Assembly: GCF_001574435.1 (NCBI RefSeq)
Contig: NZ_LOCN01000019.1
Coordinates: 11,472 to 75,471 of the forward strand
Direction of reading: 5' to 3'
Source of the DNA: Moritella sp. JT01
GTDB lineage: Bacteria > Pseudomonadota > Gammaproteobacteria > Enterobacterales > Moritellaceae
Length of the DNA: 64,000 bases
Shown here: positions 52,226 to 61,424 of the stretch, one piece after another
Numbering within the stretch: the first letter of the stretch is position 1
Layout: each line of letters begins with the position of its first letter
Position numbers and translations under genes: made by a program
The notes under the pieces: model-generated
Told to the model about the DNA's origin: nothing
The model's input: the letters and a program-made list of their open reading frames with translations, nothing else
Databases searched by the model: none

Positions 52226-55200
52226 TTATTCCGGAATATCTAATCGATGGAACATTCGATATAACACAGGTACAACAATCAGTGTCAGCACCGTCGCAAA
52301 TCCTAAACCAAACATGATAGTGACAGCCATAGGTTTAAAGAACACATCAGGTAACAAGGGAATCATACCTAATACCGTTGTGATTGCCGCCATACAAACA
52401 GGACGAACACGGCTAACAGCTGCATCAACAACCGCTTGATACTTTTCTTTACCACTGTGGATCTCGATCTCAATTTGATCAAGCAATACAATACCATTCT
52501 TAACCAGCATACCTGACAGACTCAAGAAGCCCAACAAAGCCATAAAGCCAAATGGTGTATTAAGAACAAGTAATCCAGTTGTCACACCAATAATAGCTAA
52601 AGGTACGGTTGCCCATACAATCACCGCATTTCTCACATTATTAAATAAGAAGACCGTAATTAAGAACATAAACAAATAGCCCATAGGCATCGATTGGAAT
52701 AATGATGCTTGCGCTTTCGAAGACGATTCATATTCACCACCCCACTCGAGTGAATAACCCGGTGGAAAATCGAGACCTTCGACTAACGGTTGAATACGTT
52801 TTTGCAACGTTGCTGCAGTTTCATCTCCTAAAGGATCGGGATCTGCAAATATAGTTAGCATACGCTTACGATTTTTACGCACTACAATTGGATCTTCCCA
52901 ACGAATATTAACGGCTAATATCACCTGTTGTAGCGGTACATAACCTTTTAATACCGGACTCCAGATCTTCATACCTTCAAGCGTACTGATATCCACACGT
53001 TCTTTTTCAGGTAATCGAGCAATGATGGGTAACAGGTTTGTACCGTCACGATAAATACCAACGGTCAGACCAGAAAATGCCATTTGCAATAAATCGTCAA
53101 CGTCTGATTTAGTAATACCATATCGACGAGCCTGACTTTCGTTAAATACAGGCTCAATCACTTTAGTACGTTCACGCCAGTCATGACGCACGTTAAATGC
53201 CCCTGGATCGGCACGCATAATATCAATAGCTTGCTTTGCTAAGCCACGTAATACCGTTGGATCAGACCCGACTAAACGCGCTTCAATTTTCGAACCTGAC
53301 GAAGGCCCTAACTCAATACGTTTTAGTTTATATTCAATATCAGGGTGCTGTGAATCAAGTTGCCCACTCACTTTACGTAATATTGGCATGACATCGTCAT
53401 AGTTTTCAACACGGATAATTAACTCACCGTACGCTGCATAGCTTTTCTCTGGTGCGTAGGTCAACATAAAGCGCTGAGAACCTTTACCCGTGCTTGAAGA
53501 TACATGTGATACACCGGCATTGGCCCTCACCATCACTTCTAACTCACGTAGCTTTTCACTAGTAGCACGAATATCAGTACCTTCCGGTAACCACACATCA
53601 ACCATAAACATCGGCGTGGTTGACGAAGGGAAAAACGATTGTTTTAACTGCGTGAAACCATACAAACTTGCCACTAACATTAAGATTAATGAGAATACCG
53701 TTGCCCACGCATTTTTCATGCATGCTTCTAATACGCGCTTATAAACAACAAAGACAACCCCTTTGTACGGGTCATTGCCTTCACTTCCGGCATCGACTTT
53801 CATGCCTTTAAAGAACATATCGGCAAAAAATGGCGTCAGTGATATTGCCGTAAACCAACTAAGCATCAACGAGATAAGTAAAACACTAAATAGTGTTTGG
53901 GTATATTCACCCGTTGAATCTTGTGATAAACCAATAGGAGCGAATGCGGTAACAGCAATAACCGTTGCACCTAATAAAGGCCATTTAGTCTGCGTGACAA
54001 TGTCGGTTGCCGCCTGCAAACGCGTTCGGCCTTTTTGTACCCCAATTAAAATCCCTTCGACCACGACGATGGCGTTGTCCACCAGCATACCTAATGCAAT
54101 AACCAATCCACCAAGTGAAATACGCTGTAAATCAATTGCCATTATATTCATGAATACAAACGTACCCAAAACAGTCAGCAACAAGATGAGTCCAATTAAA
54201 ACACCTGCACGTACCCCCATGAATAAAAGTAAAACAAGGATAACAATACCAATCGCTTGACCTAAGCTAATAATGAAGCCTTTTACTGACTTATCAACTT
54301 CATCGGGTTGGCTATATACAATATCAATATCGATACCAACTGGTTGCTGCTCTTTAAGCTCTGCGAGACGTTGATAAACCCCTTTACCCATTTCGACAAC
54401 ATTAACACCAGAAATAAATGACACGCCCACATTTAATGCGACTTTGCCATTAAAAGTAACTAAGTTATCGGGTACGTCTTTAAAACCACGCTTAATCGTT
54501 GCTACGTCACGTAGATAAATCAGTCCTTGTGCACCATTTTCTGTAATAATTAAATCGCCTAGCGAGTCAACATCGGTAAACTCGCCCGTTGGGTGAATAC
54601 GGATATATTCCGTTCCCATCCTCACCGCACCAGCACTGGATACCAAGTTTTGCGTTGCCAACGTATTGTAAATAGTTGTTGGCGAAATGCCCAAACTACT
54701 TAAACGTTGCATCGACATTTCAATAAATACCTGTTCTTGCTGCACGCCAGATACGGATACTTTACCAACACCGTCGACCAATTCGATTTCTCGACGTAAA
54801 TAGTCAACATAGTCATTCAGCTCTTTGTAAGAGTAACCATCTCCTGTTATCGCCAACAAAATACCGTATACATCACCAAAATCATCAATCACTGATGGTT
54901 CAGCTACACCAGGCGGTAAACGGGATTTTATATCATTAACTTTTCGGCGTAACTCATCCCAAATTTGTGGTAAATCATCAGGGCCATAATTGTTCTTCAT
55001 CGTCACCGTAATTTGTGACAAACCACGGCTAGAAATAGAATTCACCTCATCAACATACGTTAATTGTTGGATGGCTTTTTCAAGCGGATAAGTAACTTCT
55101 TCTTCAACTTGTAATGGCGTAGCACCTGGGTAAGATGTCACGACCATCGCGTCTTTAATTGTAAACGCAGGATCTTCTAATCGACCTAAACCAAAAAAGG

Positions 55201-55288
55201 CCATCGTACCGCCAATTAAGAAGATGAGCGTGATCATCCAGCTGATCACTTTATTTTTAATAAAATAGGCGGCGATATCTTGCTTCAT
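52226..55288 (-). CDS. RND efflux transporter, inner-membrane pump subunit
   Basis: The 1020-residue HAE1-family pump has twelve helices and two large periplasmic loops. The proton-relay region in TM4 shows DNAIVVVEG, with the conserved Asp pattern of AcrB-type pumps. Drug or toxin efflux driven by proton flow is the general role. It follows two adaptor genes with a one-base overlap and is the last gene of the operon. No outer-membrane channel gene is present. Confidence 0.93.
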   Translation of the reverse strand: MKQDIAAYFIKNKVISWMITLIFLIGGTMAFFGLGRLEDPAFTIKDAMVVTSYPGATPLQVEEEVTYPLEKAIQQLTYVDEVNSISSRGLSQITVTMKNNYGPDDLPQIWDELRRKVNDIKSRLPPGVAEPSVIDDFGDVYGILLAITGDGYSYKELNDYVDYLRREIELVDGVGKVSVSGVQQEQVFIEMSMQRLSSLGISPTTIYNTLATQNLVSSAGAVRMGTEYIRIHPTGEFTDVDSLGDLIITENGAQGLIYLRDVATIKRGFKDVPDNLVTFNGKVALNVGVSFISGVNVVEMGKGVYQRLAELKEQQPVGIDIDIVYSQPDEVDKSVKGFIISLGQAIGIVILVLLLFMGVRAGVLIGLILLLTVLGTFVFMNIMAIDLQRISLGGLVIALGMLVDNAIVVVEGILIGVQKGRTRLQAATDIVTQTKWPLLGATVIAVTAFAPIGLSQDSTGEYTQTLFSVLLISLMLSWFTAISLTPFFADMFFKGMKVDAGSEGNDPYKGVVFVVYKRVLEACMKNAWATVFSLILMLVASLYGFTQLKQSFFPSSTTPMFMVDVWLPEGTDIRATSEKLRELEVMVRANAGVSHVSSSTGKGSQRFMLTYAPEKSYAAYGELIIRVENYDDVMPILRKVSGQLDSQHPDIEYKLKRIELGPSSGSKIEARLVGSDPTVLRGLAKQAIDIMRADPGAFNVRHDWRERTKVIEPVFNESQARRYGITKSDVDDLLQMAFSGLTVGIYRDGTNLLPIIARLPEKERVDISTLEGMKIWSPVLKGYVPLQQVILAVNIRWEDPIVVRKNRKRMLTIFADPDPLGDETAATLQKRIQPLVEGLDFPPGYSLEWGGEYESSSKAQASLFQSMPMGYLFMFLITVFLFNNVRNAVIVWATVPLAIIGVTTGLLVLNTPFGFMALLGFLSLSGMLVKNGIVLLDQIEIEIHSGKEKYQAVVDAAVSRVRPVCMAAITTVLGMIPLLPDVFFKPMAVTIMFGLGFATVLTLIVVPVLYRMFHRLDIPE

Positions 55289-56403
55289 TATTGTCCAGCC
55301 TCTTCAGTATCCGTTGAATTATTGACTAAATCATCGAAAATTTTAATCGATTGACCTTCACGTAAACGATTACCACCAGCAACCACAATTTTATCACCAA
55401 CTGATAAGCCCGAACTTAAACGAACACCGTCATTGACCACTTTACCTGTCACAATTTGACGCTTGCTCACTGTATTATCACTGTTCACAATCCAAACAAA
55501 TTTTTGCGTTAAATTCAAATCATCGCCATCTTCATTTAAAATCGCTTCGAGCGGAATAAACGGTTCATTGGTCTTATAAATATTTAGCTTTTGAGCATCA
55601 GCCCGCACTTCAACGGCCATCCCATCAAGAATAAATCTATCTTTAGGCATTGGCATCGTAAGTGTAATGACAAATGAGCCCACTTTAGGATCGGGTTCTG
55701 TAGTGAATTCTTTTAAATGTGCTTCATACTCAGTGCCATCAGCCGTAATGATCTTAGCGCCAGGTCTAGAGGCTTCAACTTGTACCGCTGAACTTTTAGA
55801 ATAAATAATGTCCGGTGCTTGTAATTGAATATCGACCGTCGCTGTGCTGTGAATATTCATCACCTGCTGACCCACTTGCACATTTTCAAACTGTTGAATT
55901 GGTATATGTGAAATAACACCTGAAAACGGTGCTTTCAACGTAGTAAAACTTAAATTCAACTTGGCAATATCCAGTCTTGCCTTAGCAATACGACGCTGCG
56001 CTTTAAGCTCATCAAATTGAGACGGCGCAATATAACCTGGATCAACAAGTTTTGCCGAACGACGATATTGGCTATCTGCAATGGCGTATTCAGCTTTTGC
56101 GTCGTCAACCTCTAAACGGTAATACGTCGGATCAATTTGAGCAAGTATTTGCCCCTGAGTTACTCGGTCACCGGGACGAACCGTCACCGATGTAACCTCG
56201 CCTTGCAATCGGAAAGACAAACTTGATTTATCCGCCGCAACCGCAACCGCAGGAAACGATAACTTCGCCGTTTCTTCCGCTAATTGCACGGTATCTACTT
56301 TAACTAACTGCACTTTTTGTCTTGGCTCAACAATTGGTTTTTCACAACCTTGTAATATTGTTATCGCACTCAGCGCAGTAACAATAGAGAGAAGCTTTTT
56401 CAT
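55288..56403 (-). CDS. RND efflux periplasmic adaptor lipoprotein 2
   Basis: The 371-residue membrane-fusion protein has a lipobox ILQGC (about residue 20), then a lipoyl-like half (SLSFRLQGEVTSVTVRPGDR), a helical hairpin, and beta-barrel and membrane-proximal domains. It links the pump with an outer-membrane channel. The stop overlaps the pump start. A second adaptor lies directly upstream. Confidence 0.9.
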   Translation of the reverse strand: MKKLLSIVTALSAITILQGCEKPIVEPRQKVQLVKVDTVQLAEETAKLSFPAVAVAADKSSLSFRLQGEVTSVTVRPGDRVTQGQILAQIDPTYYRLEVDDAKAEYAIADSQYRRSAKLVDPGYIAPSQFDELKAQRRIAKARLDIAKLNLSFTTLKAPFSGVISHIPIQQFENVQVGQQVMNIHSTATVDIQLQAPDIIYSKSSAVQVEASRPGAKIITADGTEYEAHLKEFTTEPDPKVGSFVITLTMPMPKDRFILDGMAVEVRADAQKLNIYKTNEPFIPLEAILNEDGDDLNLTQKFVWIVNSDNTVSKRQIVTGKVVNDGVRLSSGLSVGDKIVVAGGNRLREGQSIKIFDDLVNNSTDTEEAGQ

Positions 56404-56404
56404 G

Positions 56405-57439
56405 TTACAGTCCTCGTTCCTTGATCCACGGTCTCACTTTCTGACCTTCGCGCAATTGATTTACACCCGAGATCGCAACGTTATCACCATCGTTCAAGCC
56501 CTCCGTGACACGCCTATTTTCATCTAATTCGATTTCACGCTTATGCACAATGCCTTGATCATCTACCTGCCATACAAAATATGAATCACCCTTTCTCATT
56601 AACGCTTGCGGTGAAATAGTACCAACACTGCCTTTTGGAAGCGCAATACGAACCGAACCCGCCATCCCAGGTAAAATGTTATTGCCTTCAGGACGGTCCA
56701 TAAACAAGGTTACTTTATAACTGGAATTTGTTGCATTTGCTTCGGTATCGATTTCTTTAAATTGAGCAGGAAATGCTTCGCCCGGGATCGTATCGAAAAT
56801 AACGGTAGGATTACGACTATATTCATTATTGAAACGCGCAAGTAGTTGTTCAGGCAATTGGAATGTTACATTGATAATACCCGCACGCTGAATATGCATC
56901 ACAGGTTCTTTCGCCATTACATATTCATGATTTTCCTTTAAGGATAAGGATAAGGTACCATCATAAGGGGCTACCAAGGTCGCATAACCGAGGTTGGATT
57001 CTTGTTTGCTTAACGCGGCTTGCGCTTGGTTGCGCTTAGCCTTAGAGGTATCGTATGCTAATTCAGAAACAACATTGGTTTTACGCAATTTAGCATCACG
57101 TTTAAACTGTACCGAAGCCAATTCATAATTTGCCTGTGCCTGTTCGACTTGTAATAAAAACTCATCTTGGTTCAAACTAGCAAGCTTTTGCCCTTTTACA
57201 ACATTGTCGCCGGGGCTGGCATCCATCGATGATAAAAGACCTGAAACACGGAATGCAAGTACCGCTTTATCGTCGGCTTCAACCACACCAGGAAAGGTAC
57301 GAAATGTATCTTTAATACCGACATCAACCGCTTGTAACTTAACAGGCCTTGAGTCTGGTTCAGGTATTACAACCTGTTCCTCACTACAGCCAGATAATAG
57401 CAAACTGGTAATAACTGTAGTTGCTAAAATTCCCTTCAT
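56405..57439 (-). CDS. RND efflux periplasmic adaptor lipoprotein 1
   Basis: This 344-residue second adaptor has a lipobox LLSGC (about residue 18) and the lipoyl-type VLAFRVSGLLSSMDASPGDN region. It is the first gene of the operon, one base from adaptor 2. The ribosome-binding site GGAGATAG precedes ATG. Pumps with two different adaptors are known (TriA, TriB with TriC in Pseudomonas), where both adaptors are needed. Confidence 0.9.
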   Translation of the reverse strand: MKGILATTVITSLLLSGCSEEQVVIPEPDSRPVKLQAVDVGIKDTFRTFPGVVEADDKAVLAFRVSGLLSSMDASPGDNVVKGQKLASLNQDEFLLQVEQAQANYELASVQFKRDAKLRKTNVVSELAYDTSKAKRNQAQAALSKQESNLGYATLVAPYDGTLSLSLKENHEYVMAKEPVMHIQRAGIINVTFQLPEQLLARFNNEYSRNPTVIFDTIPGEAFPAQFKEIDTEANATNSSYKVTLFMDRPEGNNILPGMAGSVRIALPKGSVGTISPQALMRKGDSYFVWQVDDQGIVHKREIELDENRRVTEGLNDGDNVAISGVNQLREGQKVRPWIKERGL

Positions 57440-57701
57440 ATACTATCTCCAATAAAACACTGACACTTACGTGTTTCAAGTAACGTTAAAACATGGCAAG
57501 GCGTCACATTAAACTCTTACTCAATAATAGCCTTGTAAATAGTATTTACAACGACTTGTCTACCATATGCATATATCAAGCGTATAAAATCACGTCGATT
57601 AATAAAATGCTTAATACAGACAATGGAAACCATTAAATGATTCAAAAATACCTCAATGTTAAACAGAGTGTATAAATACCGTACACGAATGACAATTTAA
57701 A

Positions 57702-57841
57702 ATGAAAAATTTGGATTATCGTTACTCACTTGCAGTATTTTATTCGCAGGTTGCAATGACAGTAACGAGCTCTTTTCACCGGACGATGATCAGTTGGAGA
57801 TATTTGAGGGGGACAATGGGCAAAGAGGAATAACCCTGTAA
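57702..57841 (+). pseudogene. Mini-lipoprotein with frameshift in an A tract
   Basis: A frame ending at TAA 57839-57841 encodes FGLSLLTCSILFAGC and then a short acidic tail (NDSNELFSPDDDQLEIFEGD). That is a full lipoprotein signal with lipobox LFAGC. The only ATG (57702) is one base out of frame, because the A run at 57705-57709 has five A; six would give a complete 45-residue lipoprotein. A terminator follows at 57849. Either a recent inactivating slip, a phase-variable gene or a sequencing error is possible. The rest of 57440-57890 shows nothing else. Confidence 0.5.
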
Positions 57842-57848
57842 TGGTATC

Positions 57849-57874
57849 GGAGTCAGCTCAGGCTCCTACTTTTA
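57849..57874 (+). terminator. Terminator after the mini-lipoprotein
   Basis: GGAGTC (57849-57854) and GGCTCC (57861-57866) pair with one wobble around AGCTCA, then TACTTTTAC follows. It supports a transcript from the small lipoprotein. Confidence 0.45.
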
Positions 57875-57890
57875 CAAGTTGACAGCGAAA

Positions 57891-58418
57891 CTAACAACCC
57901 GAATCTTCGAAACCAATAACAGGCTGAGAACCTTCAATTTCTAAATTAGCGTAGTAGGCAAAGCAACTTCCAAGTACATGTCCATTTGGCCAAAAGAAAA
58001 CAACATGCCCAGATGTAACGGCATCAATAACCGGTTCATTCGTATAACTGCGATTACCAAGAATACAAAATGCAGAATCATCACAAGGTACAGTTAACCA
58101 ATTTGGAGTCCATATTGAACTAGGTAAATCCATATTCAAAAAATAGCGCATCTGTCTTGCATCAGGCTTAGGATTACCTGCCACTAATGTGACCGTATTA
58201 CCATTATAATCAACACTCGTTTCTGACCCGTCAATTTTTTTACGCACATTAACCAAGCCTATTGCCGCTTTCAACGTCGCACTGGCGCTCTGCACAACGG
58301 CACTCGTTGCATCGTGCTTCATATTAATAAATTTAGGGATCACTGTCGCGGCTAGAACACCTAAAACGATGATCACTATTACTAATTCAATTAATGTAAA
58401 ACCGTTATTGTTTTTCAT
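57891..58418 (-). CDS. Orphan type IV pilin-like protein (MshA-type)
   Basis: The 175-residue precursor has a short leader MKNNNG and the prepilin motif GFTLIELVIVIIVLGVLAAT, cut by PilD. Its soluble part contains two late Cys pairs that could form disulfides. The N-terminus and the PKFINMKHDATS stretch resemble MSHA pilins. It is a lone gene with no pilus assembly genes nearby, so it may be a minor pilin, a decoy or a competence-type pilin. Confidence 0.85.
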   Translation of the reverse strand: MKNNNGFTLIELVIVIIVLGVLAATVIPKFINMKHDATSAVVQSASATLKAAIGLVNVRKKIDGSETSVDYNGNTVTLVAGNPKPDARQMRYFLNMDLPSSIWTPNWLTVPCDDSAFCILGNRSYTNEPVIDAVTSGHVVFFWPNGHVLGSCFAYYANLEIEGSQPVIGFEDSGC

Positions 58419-58536
58419 AACATCAACTCATTCTAGCTTAATCGGAAACACGATATAAATATAGAATGAGTACTCTAACTTGTTAACAAAATAAATCAAT
58501 ACTCTAAAAGCGTAAGATAATTACCCACTGAGAGAT

Positions 58537-58998
58537 TTAATGACGTAAAATCAATTCCATTGGCATAACTTTAATACCTGTTCTTTCCCGAACGCCACTC
58601 ACAGGCACAAAACCAAATTTTAGATATACGTCTGTCGCATTTAAGGCTGAATTAACCGTAAACTTACCTTCGTTACCATGAGCCAAACATACGTCTCTCG
58701 CCAGTTCCCATAATGTTCTAGATAACCCCTTCCCTTGTTGTGAGTCAGCAACAAATAAATGATACAAATGCGCATTTCCTTTCATCCCAACAACACCAAT
58801 TAGTTCGCTATTTAACTCAGCGAGATGGTACTCATAGCCTGCATCTAAATAGTTAGAGATACAATTTGGTGCCATAGAATTCAGAATTAACAGCCCACCC
58901 TCTTTACTACAAGTCGGTAAAATGTATTTAATGACAAGTGGCGTGATTAACTGGCTGATCGCATCAATATCATCTAAATCGGCTTTTCTTATTATCAT
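58537..58998 (-). CDS. GNAT-family N-acetyltransferase
   Basis: The 153-residue protein has a GNAT fold with the acetyl-CoA loop SQQGKGLSRTLWELA (about residues 87-101) and the late VYLKFGFVPV motif. The acceptor is unknown. It stands between the pilin gene and the siderophore receptor without clear operon links. Confidence 0.88.
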   Translation of the reverse strand: MIIRKADLDDIDAISQLITPLVIKYILPTCSKEGGLLILNSMAPNCISNYLDAGYEYHLAELNSELIGVVGMKGNAHLYHLFVADSQQGKGLSRTLWELARDVCLAHGNEGKFTVNSALNATDVYLKFGFVPVSGVRERTGIKVMPMELILRH

Positions 58999-59093
58999 TA
59001 AATATCCTTAGCGTGTAGGTTTACCTATATCTAACCTACACACTAAGGAATTGTTATTCAACATATAATCCTAGGTACTTAATCGACCTTTAA

Positions 59094-59186
59094 TCAATAA
59101 GAAGAACCCGCCTCTGGATGTTGCACCTGCCAATCATGATACAATTTATTAATCGCAACCTGCCCTATTGAAAATAAGATTAACGA
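59094..59186 (-). pseudogene. Short coding remnant directly after the TonB receptor
   Basis: Immediately after the receptor stop (TAA), in the same frame, codons encode FSIGQVAINKLYHDWQVQHP and end at TGA 59094-59096. The composition is clearly protein-like. It may be the C-terminal end of a deleted neighbour gene, or a stop-codon readthrough tail. I do not recognise the sequence. Confidence 0.35.
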
Positions 59187-61310
59187 TTAAAAATTAAATT
59201 TCACGTTAGCTGTGATACTACGTTCAGCACCAAACCAACAATTGTTCGTGTCATAACAAGAATAATATTCAGTACCAAACAAGTTACTCGCTACCACAGA
59301 AATACTTGAACCATCTAAACTGTCGCTTAAATAAGACAGGTCATAAGAAACTGACAGATCAACTAATGTGTAATCAGGTACTTGATCGCTATTCAGTGCA
59401 TCAATCTGTGTTTCACCCACATAACGGATACCCGTACCGATAGTCGTACCTGCAGCCATTCCGTTATAAAGATAATAATTTAACCACACATTAGCAGCAT
59501 GTTTCGGTACCCAAATCGGCGTTTTACCTTCCAACCCGGTATTATCCTCAGTCACTTTCATGTCCATATAGGTATAACTCGCCGCAAGATCCATATTGTC
59601 GGTTAGCATTGTATTTGCTTCAACTTCGACACCTCTAGACTGAGTTTCACCCGTTTGAACTTTATTGTATGGTGTGCCTGTCGGATCACGCGTTAAATCA
59701 TTCTGCTTGGTAATGTTAAACAGTGAAACAACAAACGTTTTACTCATATCTGCAGATTCATACTTCAGACCCGCTTCCCACTGTTCACCCGTCGATGGTA
59801 CAAACGCATTACCATGCCGATCTGCGCCAACGACAGGTTCAAAACTTTGGGCGTAGCTAACATAAGGCGCTAAGCCATTATCAAAGTTATATAAACCACC
59901 TAAACGGAAAGCAAAATTATCTTGTTTAATGGCTGCAGCTGTATCAGACCCTGAAGCATGGTCTGTTGATGTTTGTTCATATTCATCATAACGGCCACCA
60001 GCGATCACAATCCAATTACCTAATACCAGCTGATCTTGTACATAAAGCCCGACTTGATTACTCTCTAGATCAAAATCGGTGGTGTAGGTGAAATTAAGCG
60101 AACTACCGTCGATTTGTTGATGATTAGGGTTAAACACATCAATCGATGGCGCACTGGCATCTTTGTAAATAATACGTGAATCGAGTTGCTGATAATCAAA
60201 CCCTAACAGTACGTTATGTTCGAGTACGCCTGTATTGAAACGACCTGAAATTTGATTATCGATAACAAAGCTTTGTGATTTCTCATCGGTAAGATACGCA
60301 TTACGGCCAACGGTACGCATATCGCTCTGCAGCGCAGTGTTATAGGTATTTTCTTGGTAAGCATCCGCATCCATGTAACGCGCATTCATCAAGAAGGCCC
60401 AGTTATTATTAAACTCATGGTTAATTTTATAACCGAGCATTAATACTTCACGCTCGTAAGTATTCCAGTTTTCATCACCTGTGAAAGTACTCGAATCAAG
60501 TTTCCCGTTAGGATTTGATAAAACACTCCCCGCACCAGGCACTGATGTGTAAATACCTGCTGATGGATCATTTTGGTAATAAACATTAAAATTAACGAGC
60601 GTCTTATCGGATACCTGCCAATCTAAAGACGGGGCAAAAACATAACGTTCTTCTTCAGAGGTATCTGCTTGTCCGTCTTTCTTACGCGCTAAAGCAACTA
60701 CACGATAAGACAGATTTGAATCAGCTATCTGACCAGTGGTATCAATAGAGAGCTCTTTGTGGTCATGGCTACCACCAGTTATCGTCACATCGGTACTTTG
60801 TTCTTGCTGTGGTGATTTAGCAATAAGATTGACCATACCGCCCGGTGGGATATTTCCATACAAAACAGAGGTTGGTCCCTTAAACACTTCGACTTGTTCA
60901 AGTGCAATCGAATCAATTTGTGGCTGTAGGTTCCAACCATTAAACATCAGCGGCAAACCATCATAAAAATTCTGATAGTTAATAAAACCACGAATATTAA
61001 ATAAATCTAATCGAGAAACTGCGCCGCCCCTTAGTTCAGTATTCACAGCGGGTACGTATCGCAGTGCTTCAGCTACCGACTTAACTCCGCGTGAGTCTAA
61101 CGTAACTCTATCAACATCAGAGATTGCTTGAGGTGTATCCATAGGCGCTAAGGCTGTTTTTGTCGCGGTGTTTCGATAAGCTTTACCAAAGACAGTCATT
61201 TGCTCTTCAGTATTGTCGCTAATAGACTGCTCGGCAAAAGCTGAACTCGATAACGCGCAAATAATGGCAAACGCCACTGGGGATAATATACGGGCAGGTT
61301 GGTGTTGCAT
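59187..61310 (-). CDS. TonB-dependent siderophore receptor
   Basis: This roughly 707-residue outer-membrane receptor has a signal peptide ending SSAFA, a TonB box region (EEQMTVFGK), a plug domain (about residues 50-170, with RGFINYQNFYDGLPL and VLYGNIPPGGMVNL), and a 22-strand barrel ending with aromatic FNF. It matches the FhuE/FoxA-like siderophore receptors. ATG 61310 has GGAG eight bases upstream, while 61337 is less likely. A Fur box lies about 25 bp upstream of the start. Confidence 0.93.
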   Translation of the reverse strand: MQHQPARILSPVAFAIICALSSSAFAEQSISDNTEEQMTVFGKAYRNTATKTALAPMDTPQAISDVDRVTLDSRGVKSVAEALRYVPAVNTELRGGAVSRLDLFNIRGFINYQNFYDGLPLMFNGWNLQPQIDSIALEQVEVFKGPTSVLYGNIPPGGMVNLIAKSPQQEQSTDVTITGGSHDHKELSIDTTGQIADSNLSYRVVALARKKDGQADTSEEERYVFAPSLDWQVSDKTLVNFNVYYQNDPSAGIYTSVPGAGSVLSNPNGKLDSSTFTGDENWNTYEREVLMLGYKINHEFNNNWAFLMNARYMDADAYQENTYNTALQSDMRTVGRNAYLTDEKSQSFVIDNQISGRFNTGVLEHNVLLGFDYQQLDSRIIYKDASAPSIDVFNPNHQQIDGSSLNFTYTTDFDLESNQVGLYVQDQLVLGNWIVIAGGRYDEYEQTSTDHASGSDTAAAIKQDNFAFRLGGLYNFDNGLAPYVSYAQSFEPVVGADRHGNAFVPSTGEQWEAGLKYESADMSKTFVVSLFNITKQNDLTRDPTGTPYNKVQTGETQSRGVEVEANTMLTDNMDLAASYTYMDMKVTEDNTGLEGKTPIWVPKHAANVWLNYYLYNGMAAGTTIGTGIRYVGETQIDALNSDQVPDYTLVDLSVSYDLSYLSDSLDGSSISVVASNLFGTEYYSCYDTNNCWFGAERSITANVKFNF

Positions 61311-61333
61311 TCGGTCTCCAAACTTCAATTTAT

Positions 61334-61358
61334 GCAAATGATAATTATTATCGTTTGC
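61334..61358 (-). promoter_or_regulatory. Fur box of the siderophore receptor gene
   Basis: GCAAATGATAATTATTATCG followed by TTTGC is a near-perfect 25-bp palindrome matching the Fur consensus (AATGATAAT-N-ATTATCGTT). It sits 24-48 bp upstream of the receptor start. Confidence 0.9.
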
Positions 61359-61424
61359 ATTGTATAGAGAGATTTAGAGAAAAAATTAACAATTTGGTGC
61401 AATAATTAAAAAGTTCAAATTATT

